From positions 1-39,009 of the forward strand of contig JAFZOW010000052.1 in the NCBI GenBank assembly GCA_017552715.1: a stretch of DNA of 39,009 nucleotides, in the 5' to 3' direction. The notes under the pieces are model-generated. The model was not told where the DNA came from, did not search any database, and worked only from the letters and a program-made list of their open reading frames with translations. Origin of the DNA: Lachnospiraceae bacterium (lineage in GTDB: Bacteria > Bacillota > Clostridia > Lachnospirales > Lachnospiraceae). Position 1 is the first letter of the stretch. Every line of letters starts with the position of its first letter. The position numbers were made by a program, and so were the translations under genes. Positions 16,657 through 25,057 of the stretch are shown piece after piece.

Positions 16657-19600
16657 TCACATCATCTTCGGTACATATTTTAAGCCCGAGAAGCCCAGCT
16701 TCTTTATGGATGCCAACTTATTCCCGAGGATCACCTTTGCCATAACATCCGGGAAGTTCTCGTTTTCTTTATCATCGATGACCTGTTGGGCTCTTTTTTC
16801 GGAAAATTGCGCAAACTCCTTACTTTTATCACCGGATACTTTCAGACGATGGATCAGGGCCTCTTTATAGATCTCACAAAACTTATTCAGCTCCTTCTCC
16901 GTATCCTCCGGTGTTGCGCCGCTTTCTTTCTTCTTAACATATTGATCAAAGGCCGCCCTCATCTCTTCGCCCATGTTCTCTTTATCCGCGAACCAGCGAT
17001 CCAGCTGTTTATATACCGTTTCCGCGCCTCCGCCGATCCTTTCGACCGTAGCAAGACGTGCCTTGAACATACTGAAGAGCATATCGCCATCCACATCATC
17101 ACTTTCCTGAAGCTCCGTCAGCTTCTCTTGCACCGATTTGTAATAGCAGTGATCCGGTTCTTCCGTCTCATCCCGCATCGACGCATCTTCCTGTATCATA
17201 TACTCTACATCGAGACTGAAGTTTTTCTGTTCCATATCAACACCGACCTTATCCAGTTTTTTAAACGTTTTATTAACGTCCCGGATCAGTTTGTTGAGCT
17301 CCTCTATGGTATTCTGAAGCCGGAGCTGTCCGGCGGAGAAATTCGCCACCACCGGCGGAAGTTCAAAGCCAAGCTCCTGCGCCTTGATCAGCGCGGCTCC
17401 GATCCGCTGTCCCGAAGCCTGGGAGTTTCCGTAACTCATGATATCGTTGAATACAGCCCGCAGCTCCTCCTTTTTGGCCTGAAATACATCTTCCGGTGTA
17501 TTCTCCAGCAGCTTATGGAAGCCCTCCAGGAAACCGTCTCCGTCTCCGCTGGCCACGGCTGCCAGCATACGCATGATCTCCTTCTGCTGCTCATCAGCCA
17601 GCTTGGTAACGTTACCGAAATCGATCAGGGTAGCTCCTTCGTCGTTGATCATGATATTTCCGGCATGCAGATCCCCGTGATAAAAGCCGGCCTTGTATAT
17701 TCCTTCCGTAACCCAGAGCTCGGCCACATCCAGAAGATGGACACGGCGTTTGTACAGACGTTCCAGTTCCTCCTTCAGCCTTGCACGGATACCGTCCAGC
17801 TCTTTAATGTTCTCAGCGTTAAAGCCCAGCGTCGGCTCGTCGTCCACATTCATCTTTACGACCGGTTCTCCGTTCTCATCCTTCTTGATCTCCTTGGTTT
17901 CCGGATCCTTCTCGTAAACATAAAACTTCTTCAGGGAATCATCCAGATAAGAGCGCACATCCTTAAAGTATCGGTCAACGGAGGTACCCTCCGCCTTTTC
18001 CAGCACCAGTGCGTTCATGGTGGGCTCGATCATATTGTTCACCTTCATAGCTTTGATATTGGTGAACTTTCCGTCATAGACCGAGCCTGCCTCGCAGTTC
18101 TTCGCTTCCAGGGTCAGGTCCATTTCCTCCAGTATGGTATTTAACTGTCCTTCATAGGTATGGAACATACCCTCGCCGGCCTCCTTCGCGCAGCGGAGCA
18201 TGATCTCCTTCTCGCGCATCATACGGTTACGGACATCCGGCTTCAGGAGCTTGACCACGACCTCCTTGCCCTCCTTCGGCAGCGTCGGCCCGTACATCCT
18301 GCACAGCAGGGCCTGCCCCACGGAGGCGGAGCCTAAAGATTTTTCCATCTCGATCTTCGTGACCGTTCCCTTTGAACGCTCCACCATACCCAGCAGCTGG
18401 GCTTTGATGATCTCCTCCGGGATCGGTGCCAGATTGGAACGCATATCATCCACAGCCACTTCCAGCTCCTGCGGGAGGGAAGCGCCGGCCATGCCCTGGA
18501 GCATCTTCTGCAGAAGAGGGCCCGCCCCCTTTAAGAGGCCGCCGAGATACTGTCCCATCTCTTTATTCTTTTGCTTTTCCGTAGCGTTTTCCGTAAGGCT
18601 TGAGGGCTTCATGTTACGGATCGCAGACGCAAACATCGAGCGCTTATCCAGGGAGCTTACACTCTTAAAGTATTCATTGAAGACTTTCTTGATAAAAGCA
18701 CCCTGGCCTTTATCACTGTTGGCGGCCTCGGCGATCATCTTTTCCAGCGCCTTGGCATCCTTCTTTTCCTCTTTTTCTTCTTCCCCTTCTTTCTTTTTTT
18801 CTTCTTTCTTTCCGCTTACCACTTCCTCCGAAGATCTGGTAAAGGTTTTCTGTACGTTCTCCATAAAGGAATCCGACGCACTGTCCACCTGCTCCTCCAG
18901 TTTTTTCAGACCTTCAACCATATCCTCCGAATTCTCGGCAAGCAGCTCCGTGATCTTTCCCGCGACTGTCTGCGCGCTGCGCTTACCGATCGCCGCCGCC
19001 CCTCTTGCGGTTGCAAGCTTCATCGTCCGGACAAAGGCAAATTCATTGGGATTCTCGGGGATCTGCTCCTGTATCGTATCCTCGATCTTCTTATCGATAA
19101 AGTCCGTGATATCCTTCATGGACTTTTTCAGCTTTTCCTTAAGCTCTACGGCATCTTCCCCAAACTGCGAAAGGGGCAGCTTATCCAGCATTCCTTCCAG
19201 GATCGAGGGTTTGGAAGTATCAAGGCGGTAAAGGTCGGCTACCAGCTTACCAAGGATAGGCGCATGTTTTTTCAGCATCTTAGCCATACGCGCGCCGGGC
19301 TCCGCTTTTGTCTCGTCTGCCATCCAGGTCTCCGAGGAATAGATCATATCCGCCAGGAATTCTCTGATCGCCGCCTCATCCTCCGACCACTTCTTGTCAC
19401 CCGCATCTTCCTCTTTTTTCTGCTGCCTGATCGTAACCTTCTGATCGACCGTCTCCGCTTCCTTTGACTTCAGCAGCTCCATATTCTCCTGTATATTGAT
19501 CTGCTGCCCGTCGGCTTCGTAGGCCTGTATCACTTCCTTAAGTTCGTCAAGATAAAGACCCGATCCGCTCATGGCCTGCTTGGCCAGGCCAAGGATCACT

Positions 19601-20721
19601 TTGGTGGAGACATTACTCATATCCGCAGCGGTCAGCTGCCCTGCGGAAAGCTTCTCCAGGAAATGGACGCAGAGATTACGAACCCGCAGATTCTCGGCCA
19701 TATCTGCCGTATCGAAGGCCTTATCCAGAGACTCGATCATACTGACCACATTTTTCTGCCCGTATTCTTCGGCATTCTCCATGATGTGGCTCTCGATGCG
19801 GTCCGCGATCAGCTCCGCCGTCATCTCCAGAGGGAGCTGCTCCGTTCCCTGTATGATATAGAGCGTTCCGTCCGATTTCTGCAAAAGCCGCACATCCATA
19901 CCGTTAAAGTTGATGTTTTTGGCGCACACCTTGCCTTCGGGGAAAGAGCGCAGCTCATCCCGCAGCTTAAGATACGGGGTTTTCGGATCCTGTCCTTTTT
20001 TCTTCACGATATGCTTTTTCGGATCCTCGATCATATTAAGGATGTAGCGCATCTTTTTGGAAGTACTGTTCATCTTCACCGGCTTTTTTTCTTTGGCCTT
20101 TTCTTCCGTCTTTGCGCCACCGGCCACACGCACATTGGAGAGACCTGCGTACTGCGCCAGCGTCGTCCCTTCCGCGATCGCATCCCGCTCCAGACTCAGG
20201 GACAGCTCGTTCATCTCCATGCGGAGATTTTCCAGCATCCGGGATACCATTTCCTTACGGGCGATACCGGTCTTGGTGGAGGGATTCTTCACATTGCAGT
20301 AATGCTCACAGGCCGAGATCGCAAGATTATAGGAAACCTGCATTTCCTCGATCAGTTCGGGAGTCATGACCGCATCCCGGCGTTCGAGAAGGAACGCTTC
20401 CACATTGGCAACGGAAGTCTTTACCTCGCTCATCTCTTCACTGTCGCCGAAGGTTTTCTCCTTATTGATCAGGAGATGTGCGGTATTTCTGCTGCTGCGC
20501 GTCTTCAGGGCCACAAGCTGCTCCCGGGACAGCTGCAGCTCCGCGGAGGACTCCAGGGAAAGAAGGCTTTCGATCTGCGTCTGCTCCTGCTGCGTCTTTT
20601 CTATATCAAAAAAACTCCGTTCTTCGCCTTTCTTCGTCTTGTCAAGATTCGTAGCGAAACGAACGGATCGCTTCAAAAGCTCTTCTGTTTTTTCTTTTGT
20701 CATCATCGGATTATTATCCAT
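16657..20721 (-). CDS. Giant ABC1/UbiB-type kinase-like protein with ~680-residue N-terminal extension
   Basis: A 1354-residue protein, about two to three times the usual length of ABC1/ADCK/UbiB proteins. The kinase-like core spans about 725-1150. It has an Ala/Ser-rich loop LGSASVGQ (about 795-803), Lys824 in VVVKLLKP, a downstream EMDLTLEAKNCE helix, the catalytic-loop-like HGDLHAGN (His1015, Asp1017, Asn1022) and Asp1034 of DFG. The family KxGQ motif is replaced by a KMLQ sequence near residue 738. The N-terminal extension is mostly helical, includes Cys138/Tyr141/Cys142 shared with the 402-residue protein, and ends in a Lys/Glu-rich linker (about 634-657). No membrane helix is evident, unlike UbiB. 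AAGGAG lies 7 bases before the ATG. It leads the ten-gene operon. Substrate (protein, lipid or nucleotide) is unknown. Confidence 0.85.
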   Translation of the reverse strand: MDNNPMMTKEKTEELLKRSVRFATNLDKTKKGEERSFFDIEKTQQEQTQIESLLSLESSAELQLSREQLVALKTRSSRNTAHLLINKEKTFGDSEEMSEVKTSVANVEAFLLERRDAVMTPELIEEMQVSYNLAISACEHYCNVKNPSTKTGIARKEMVSRMLENLRMEMNELSLSLERDAIAEGTTLAQYAGLSNVRVAGGAKTEEKAKEKKPVKMNSTSKKMRYILNMIEDPKKHIVKKKGQDPKTPYLKLRDELRSFPEGKVCAKNINFNGMDVRLLQKSDGTLYIIQGTEQLPLEMTAELIADRIESHIMENAEEYGQKNVVSMIESLDKAFDTADMAENLRVRNLCVHFLEKLSAGQLTAADMSNVSTKVILGLAKQAMSGSGLYLDELKEVIQAYEADGQQINIQENMELLKSKEAETVDQKVTIRQQKKEEDAGDKKWSEDEAAIREFLADMIYSSETWMADETKAEPGARMAKMLKKHAPILGKLVADLYRLDTSKPSILEGMLDKLPLSQFGEDAVELKEKLKKSMKDITDFIDKKIEDTIQEQIPENPNEFAFVRTMKLATARGAAAIGKRSAQTVAGKITELLAENSEDMVEGLKKLEEQVDSASDSFMENVQKTFTRSSEEVVSGKKEEKKKEGEEEKEEKKDAKALEKMIAEAANSDKGQGAFIKKVFNEYFKSVSSLDKRSMFASAIRNMKPSSLTENATEKQKNKEMGQYLGGLLKGAGPLLQKMLQGMAGASLPQELEVAVDDMRSNLAPIPEEIIKAQLLGMVERSKGTVTKIEMEKSLGSASVGQALLCRMYGPTLPKEGKEVVVKLLKPDVRNRMMREKEIMLRCAKEAGEGMFHTYEGQLNTILEEMDLTLEAKNCEAGSVYDGKFTNIKAMKVNNMIEPTMNALVLEKAEGTSVDRYFKDVRSYLDDSLKKFYVYEKDPETKEIKKDENGEPVVKMNVDDEPTLGFNAENIKELDGIRARLKEELERLYKRRVHLLDVAELWVTEGIYKAGFYHGDLHAGNIMINDEGATLIDFGNVTKLADEQQKEIMRMLAAVASGDGDGFLEGFHKLLENTPEDVFQAKKEELRAVFNDIMSYGNSQASGQRIGAALIKAQELGFELPPVVANFSAGQLRLQNTIEELNKLIRDVNKTFKKLDKVGVDMEQKNFSLDVEYMIQEDASMRDETEEPDHCYYKSVQEKLTELQESDDVDGDMLFSMFKARLATVERIGGGAETVYKQLDRWFADKENMGEEMRAAFDQYVKKKESGATPEDTEKELNKFCEIYKEALIHRLKVSGDKSKEFAQFSEKRAQQVIDDKENENFPDVMAKVILGNKLASIKKLGFSGLKYVPKMM

Positions 20722-20808
20722 ATCCGCACTCCTTAAGCCCTTTCAGCCCGGTTTATCCCTCTTCATCTCAGAAACTCCAAAGAACCCGGCGTTATGCAAA
20801 CACACTGC

Positions 20809-23274
20809 TCATAAGCTCTTTTTGCGAGTATAAAAAAGCTTTTTTATTATACCACAGAAACCGCCCCATGTGAAGATGACTGCCAGTGCCAGAGCACTGA
20901 TCACGATCCCCGGAACAAGCCCCTCCGGCAGGTAACGCAGCTCGATCGCATCGGCAGCGGCCAGCTCCTCCTCCGGAATGTAAAGGAAGGCATCGCAGGC
21001 TTCTTCCGTCTTAAGTCTCCTCCCGTTCGCGAAAGCCCGCCAGGAGCTCTCGTAAGGGATCGTAGTGAAAAGCCCGCCCTGCAGCGCCGGATCCAGGCGG
21101 ATGCTGTAGTGCGAGGAAGACAGCTGCGTCACTACCGCATCCTTTTTTTTCGCCTTCTCCGCAAGCACGGCCAGAGCTTCCGTATCTTCCGTCACCATAA
21201 GCAGCTCGCCCGTCTTTTCACCCTCTTCTCCGGTAATACGCAGGGTTAAAGCCTCTCCCTTTTCATATCTTCCCAGGTTCAGTACTTTCAGGCAGCCCAG
21301 ATTTCCGTAACCGCTTAAGAATTCGCCGTCTTTCTCTATGCTTAAATTCTGTGTAAGCCCTTCGATCCCGGCGAGATACAGATAAACACAGCCCTCCGCT
21401 TCGATGCGGCATTCGTAAACATCCGCGGCTGCATCGCTGTGCTTTTCCGTATATGCCGGGATAAAGACCTTCACCGTCTCCCCCACCCGGGCGGAGAGCA
21501 GCTCCTCCTGCAGAGAGAAAGGATCACTTGCCGTAGCAGAAGGCTTAGTATCGACCAGCGCTGCCACAGAGAGCGCGTAAGGGTTCTTTGAGAGGCTGCA
21601 GGTTCCGTTATACAGTAAGGAGTACGTATCCCGATCCTTCGCCGCGATCAGGTAGCGTATCCCCAGCAATGCATCCGCCGTACAGGTATTATCCTGCCCG
21701 TAGGCCGTATACAGGCCGTCGTCGTTATAGCCCAGACGCTTAAGGAAATTCCGTGTGGAAAGCAGGCCCGCAGAGCTGTAGTGCGTCAGAGCATTATAGC
21801 CGAACATCATGCCGTCGTTCTGCTGCCTGGGCTGCATATGCTCCACACGATAAAAAGCCGTATCGTCGATGGCGTCCGCAGCTTTGGCTGTCGCTGCATA
21901 TGCCGCCCGGTAATCGCTGCGGGAAAGCATCCCGGAGGAGGTCTGGACGCGGAGGACCCAGACCGCATTGAACAGGATGGCAGCGAGCTGCAGGACGGTA
22001 CAAACAACTGGGATGATCCGCCGGCAGGCCATGGGGACAGTACGATTATCGGAATCCTGCCGGGGCAGATATGTTCGCACTCGGACACTGCTCGCGCCAC
22101 AGGATCTTCCCCCATGGCCTGCGTCCCAGGCTCTCGCAGCGCAGACGATCACCACCAGCACAAAGAGAAAGGCCTGACGGTAGGGATAGCCCGAAGGTTC
22201 CATTCCTGCATGCCATAAGAGATTGAACTTTTCGATCCCGAAGGATGCCGTGAGGATCATGAGCAACGCCCCCATCCCCAGCTTTTCCTTAAGGGAGATG
22301 CTGCGCCGGACAAAGAAAAGCAATGCCAGCAGTGAGATGAGCGCACCGCAGTACAAAAGCGGCGTACCCGACCAGGTCTGCTGTGCATCAAAGCTTAAGA
22401 AACGTGCGCCCCGGAATATCTTTAACAGGGAAAGGCTTTTACTGGCATGGGTCAGAGCACCGGCCGCCGCATCCTTGGGACTGCCGAAGAGTTCCAGAAA
22501 TGTCGGCAGCAGGGCAAAGGCCGTCAGGGCACCCCCAAGCAGCGAAGCTGACGCAAAACGTAAAAACTTACGCGGCGCCCCCTCAGGTTTTAGCAGCAAC
22601 AGCACTGCGGTCCAGAGCACAAGAAAGATACAGCCCATGAAAGCCATATAGTAATTGCACCAGAGCATGGCGGCCAGGCTGAGTATATAGCCCATGGGCT
22701 TTTTCTCCTCCAGCAGGCGCCGGAGCATCATAAGGCAGACAGGCAGGAGGGCCCAGACCTCCATCCACATGGGGTTAAGGGCATAAGCCACGGTATAGGA
22801 ACAGAAGGTATAAGCCAGGGAAAAGAGAAGGGTCCGGGGCTCATTCTCACCGCCGGTCCTTTCCCGCCGCAGATGGTCCTGCAGGAACAGGTCCGCACAG
22901 AAAGCGATGAGCATGAAACGCAGACCCGTGAGCACGGTAACAGCCTCCGGAAGATACTCCCGCTTAAAGAACGCCAGCAGAAGCCATAGGGGGCTTGAAA
23001 GATAGTAGGTAAAGAAACCCACGGCCCCGCTGCCCAGTGTCATGGACGGTGCATAGAGCAGATCCGCCTTTCCCTCCAGCACACTCTTGTAATAGGAGCA
23101 GAAATCCAGATACTGCATCTTCATATCAAAGACCGCCCAGGTCCGTTCCCCCGCCGGGGCTATCCCTAAGATCAGCACGATGAGGACAAAAAGAACGCCG
23201 GCAGCCAACGCAGCCGCCAGCGCATGGACTGTCGCCGAATCTTTCCTTTTCAATTCCATACCGGGATCAGACAC
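20809..23274 (-). CDS. YfhO-family polytopic membrane protein
   Basis: An 821-residue membrane protein matching the YfhO family: about 12-13 helices, an early Asp-x-Lys-x-Gln-Tyr motif after the first helix (DMKMQYLDF), a GSGAVGFFTYYLSSP loop and a large extracytoplasmic domain (about 430-770) before the last helix. The family resembles GT-C glycosyltransferases and is linked to sugar decoration of lipoteichoic acid or other envelope polymers; the Asp after helix 1 fits that model. The start is the GTG at 23274, with only a weak GGGA site; ATG at 23259 is an alternative. It lies 81 bases downstream of the NlpC/P60 gene and 87 bases upstream of the giant kinase gene. Confidence 0.82.
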   Translation of the reverse strand: MSDPGMELKRKDSATVHALAAALAAGVLFVLIVLILGIAPAGERTWAVFDMKMQYLDFCSYYKSVLEGKADLLYAPSMTLGSGAVGFFTYYLSSPLWLLLAFFKREYLPEAVTVLTGLRFMLIAFCADLFLQDHLRRERTGGENEPRTLLFSLAYTFCSYTVAYALNPMWMEVWALLPVCLMMLRRLLEEKKPMGYILSLAAMLWCNYYMAFMGCIFLVLWTAVLLLLKPEGAPRKFLRFASASLLGGALTAFALLPTFLELFGSPKDAAAGALTHASKSLSLLKIFRGARFLSFDAQQTWSGTPLLYCGALISLLALLFFVRRSISLKEKLGMGALLMILTASFGIEKFNLLWHAGMEPSGYPYRQAFLFVLVVIVCAARAWDAGHGGRSCGASSVRVRTYLPRQDSDNRTVPMACRRIIPVVCTVLQLAAILFNAVWVLRVQTSSGMLSRSDYRAAYAATAKAADAIDDTAFYRVEHMQPRQQNDGMMFGYNALTHYSSAGLLSTRNFLKRLGYNDDGLYTAYGQDNTCTADALLGIRYLIAAKDRDTYSLLYNGTCSLSKNPYALSVAALVDTKPSATASDPFSLQEELLSARVGETVKVFIPAYTEKHSDAAADVYECRIEAEGCVYLYLAGIEGLTQNLSIEKDGEFLSGYGNLGCLKVLNLGRYEKGEALTLRITGEEGEKTGELLMVTEDTEALAVLAEKAKKKDAVVTQLSSSHYSIRLDPALQGGLFTTIPYESSWRAFANGRRLKTEEACDAFLYIPEEELAAADAIELRYLPEGLVPGIVISALALAVIFTWGGFCGIIKKLFYTRKKSL

Positions 23275-23304
23275 GCTGTTACGTCATTCCCTTCATATAA
23301 ATTT

Positions 23305-23328
23305 CCCGGCATACAGCTCAAAGCCGGG
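23305..23328 (-). terminator. Weak hairpin between NlpC/P60 and YfhO genes
   Basis: CCCGGC (23305-23310) pairs with GCCGGG (23323-23328) around a 12-base loop, followed on the minus strand by AAATTTAT. This is a poor terminator at best, perhaps an attenuator or mRNA-processing site. Confidence 0.35.
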
Positions 23329-23355
23329 CTGTAGCTGCCGGTACAGCGGATATTC

Positions 23356-24228
23356 CTAAAAGATCCTCCGCACGACCAGCACGGTATCGTAATCCGCCGG
23401 AGTTGTCACCACTCCGACACGGGAATTGAAGGCATGAACGATCTGCCCGTCACCGATATAGATACCCACATGCCCGCTGTAGCATATGATGTCTCCCGGC
23501 TGGGCAGCAGCCAGTCCGCCTTCCACAGCGCGGCCTACGGAACGGTCTGCCGCAGAAGAATGGGGCAGGCTCACTCCGAAAGCTTCATATACTGCCATGA
23601 CAAAACCGGAGCAGTCGGTACCTTCTTCCAGATTTGTCCCTCCTGCTTTGTAAGGGAAGCCGATATAAGCCTGGGCAAAGCCCGCCACCTGCAGGGCAGC
23701 TTCGCTGGGTTCACCGGTATCAACGACCGGCTCTTCCGGCGCTTCGGTGGGCGTGGGCGTCGGGGGCGTAAGATCCTCCTCCGGCCAGGTAGACGGATCA
23801 TCTTTATCAACCGTCTCTTTTTCCTCCGGCTCCTCCTCTCCTACGGTGGGTACGGGTTCGAGCGCAGAAGTATCTTCCTCTTCGGATACCTCCTCTGCCG
23901 CCGGCTCCTCCTCTTCCTCATCGGGCAGAGGCTCGTCACTTTTCTCTTCATCCCAGCTGTTCAGGGCATACCAATCCCGCTGCCTTCCCGTCCCCAGGGG
24001 CCGTTCCCATTCCTGTATATCATTTCCGAGACAGAGGGCCGCACCGGCCAGAGGCAGGCTTTCCTCTTCCTCCGGGCCTATGTCCTCCAGTTCCTCCGCC
24101 GCGCCGGCACAAAGACGGTATTCCGCTTCCGAATCCGCCGCAAGGGAGCGCATGCCGAAGAAGACCGCTGAAAGAAACAGCAGCAGTGCAGGCAGTATAT
24201 AAAGGATATGCTTTCCTTTGGTAAACAT
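23356..24228 (-). CDS. Secreted NlpC/P60 peptidoglycan endopeptidase
   Basis: A 290-residue protein with a basic N-terminus and hydrophobic signal or anchor helix (about 6-30). A long Glu/Pro/Thr/Ser-rich linker (about 85-180) follows, then a C-terminal NlpC/P60 domain (about 180-290). The catalytic set is visible: Cys206 in TDCSGF, His253 in SGHVGIYIG and His265 in VHAF. The family cuts gamma-D-Glu-diamino-acid bonds in cell-wall stem peptides. No cell-wall-binding module is present, so the linker probably spans the wall from a membrane anchor. The ATG has no Shine-Dalgarno; the -10 box ends only 7 bases before it, pointing to a leaderless mRNA. Confidence 0.92.
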   Translation of the reverse strand: MFTKGKHILYILPALLLFLSAVFFGMRSLAADSEAEYRLCAGAAEELEDIGPEEEESLPLAGAALCLGNDIQEWERPLGTGRQRDWYALNSWDEEKSDEPLPDEEEEEPAAEEVSEEEDTSALEPVPTVGEEEPEEKETVDKDDPSTWPEEDLTPPTPTPTEAPEEPVVDTGEPSEAALQVAGFAQAYIGFPYKAGGTNLEEGTDCSGFVMAVYEAFGVSLPHSSAADRSVGRAVEGGLAAAQPGDIICYSGHVGIYIGDGQIVHAFNSRVGVVTTPADYDTVLVVRRIF

Positions 24229-24235
24229 AAAATGT

Positions 24236-24264
24236 ATTCTATCACATTAAGGGAAACTTGTAAA
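24236..24264 (-). promoter_or_regulatory. Promoter of NlpC/P60 gene, candidate leaderless
   Basis: On the minus strand, TTTACA (24259-24264), a 17-base spacer and TAGAAT (24236-24241) with an extended TG-A before it. Only 7 bases separate the -10 box from the ATG, so transcription should start at or next to the start codon. Confidence 0.8.
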
Positions 24265-24278
24265 ACGCCTTCCTGCCC

Positions 24279-24307
24279 TTGACGGCAGCGGGCGGAGTCA
24301 GTATGAT
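24279..24307 (+). promoter_or_regulatory. Sigma-A promoter of SDR gene
   Basis: TTGACG (24279-24284), a 17-base spacer and TATGAT (24302-24307) on the plus strand. It is back-to-back with the NlpC/P60 promoter; the two -35 boxes are 14 bases apart, so one bound regulator could affect both. The leader includes a GGAGGT ribosome-binding site (24315-24320). Confidence 0.85.
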
Positions 24308-24327
24308 GGAGCACGGAGGTGGAGGGT

Positions 24328-25047
24328 ATGGAAAAAACAGCGATCGTAACAGGAGCATCGAGAGGCATAGGCGCCGCCATCGCAAGGAAGCTTGCGTCGG
24401 AAGGTTTTCACCTCACCCTCTGCTGCCGGCAGCAGCAGGATAAACTGGAAGCCCTCGCCAAAGAACTTACGGAAAGCTCCGGCCTTACCCCCCGCTGCCT
24501 TACGGGGGATGTGGCGGATCCTTCCTTTGCGGAGGAGCTGCTTAAGGGTACGGAGCAGATCGGACTGCTGGTGAACAACGCCGGCATCTCCCACGTGGGC
24601 CTGCTGCAGGATATGACGAACGATGAATGGGCCCGTCTTATGAATGTGAACTTAAGCTCCGCCTTTTATCTTTCCCGGGCCGTGATCCCGAAGATGCTGG
24701 CCGCCCGCAGCGGACGCATCATCAATATCTCTTCCGTCTGGGGACGTGTAGGTGCCTCCATGGAGGTAGCCTATTCCGCTTCCAAAGGGGCATTGGATGC
24801 CATGACCCGGGCCCTGGCCAGAGAGCTGGCCCCTTCCGGCATCGCCGTCAATGCCCTGGCCTGCGGCTATATCGATACGGAGATGAACGCTCACTTGAGC
24901 CCGGAAGAAAAAAAGGCCCTCGGGGAAGAGATCCCCGCAGGCCGTGCCGGCACTCCCGAAGAAGTTGCCGAATGTGTTTCCTTACTTGCCAAAGCCCCTG
25001 TCTATCTGACCGGCCAGGTACTCACCCTGGACGGAGCCTGGACCTGA
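24328..25047 (+). CDS. Short-chain dehydrogenase/reductase (FabG-like)
   Basis: A 239-residue classical SDR. The TGASRGIG cofactor loop (8-15) indicates NADP(H), NNAG (about 88-91) stabilises the fold, and the catalytic Ser136, Tyr149 and Lys153 are in place. It ends with a GQVLTLDGAW motif as in FabG. The reaction is a keto/hydroxy reduction; candidates are 3-oxoacyl-ACP reduction or the YmfI-type reduction of 5-aminopentanonyl-modified elongation factor P. It is not among other fatty-acid genes, so the housekeeping FabG role is unproven. The start at 24328 has GGAGGT 7 bases upstream. Convergent with the EAL gene (10-base gap). Confidence 0.88.
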   Translation: MEKTAIVTGASRGIGAAIARKLASEGFHLTLCCRQQQDKLEALAKELTESSGLTPRCLTGDVADPSFAEELLKGTEQIGLLVNNAGISHVGLLQDMTNDEWARLMNVNLSSAFYLSRAVIPKMLAARSGRIINISSVWGRVGASMEVAYSASKGALDAMTRALARELAPSGIAVNALACGYIDTEMNAHLSPEEKKALGEEIPAGRAGTPEEVAECVSLLAKAPVYLTGQVLTLDGAWT

Positions 25048-25057
25048 TCTTCAGCTC

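Noticed and set aside
20830-20847. Perfect 18-base palindrome of A and T runs around AAGCTT near the end of the YfhO gene.
   Set aside because: It lies in coding sequence rich in Lys/Phe codons, and no following T-run or regulatory context was seen; probably chance.
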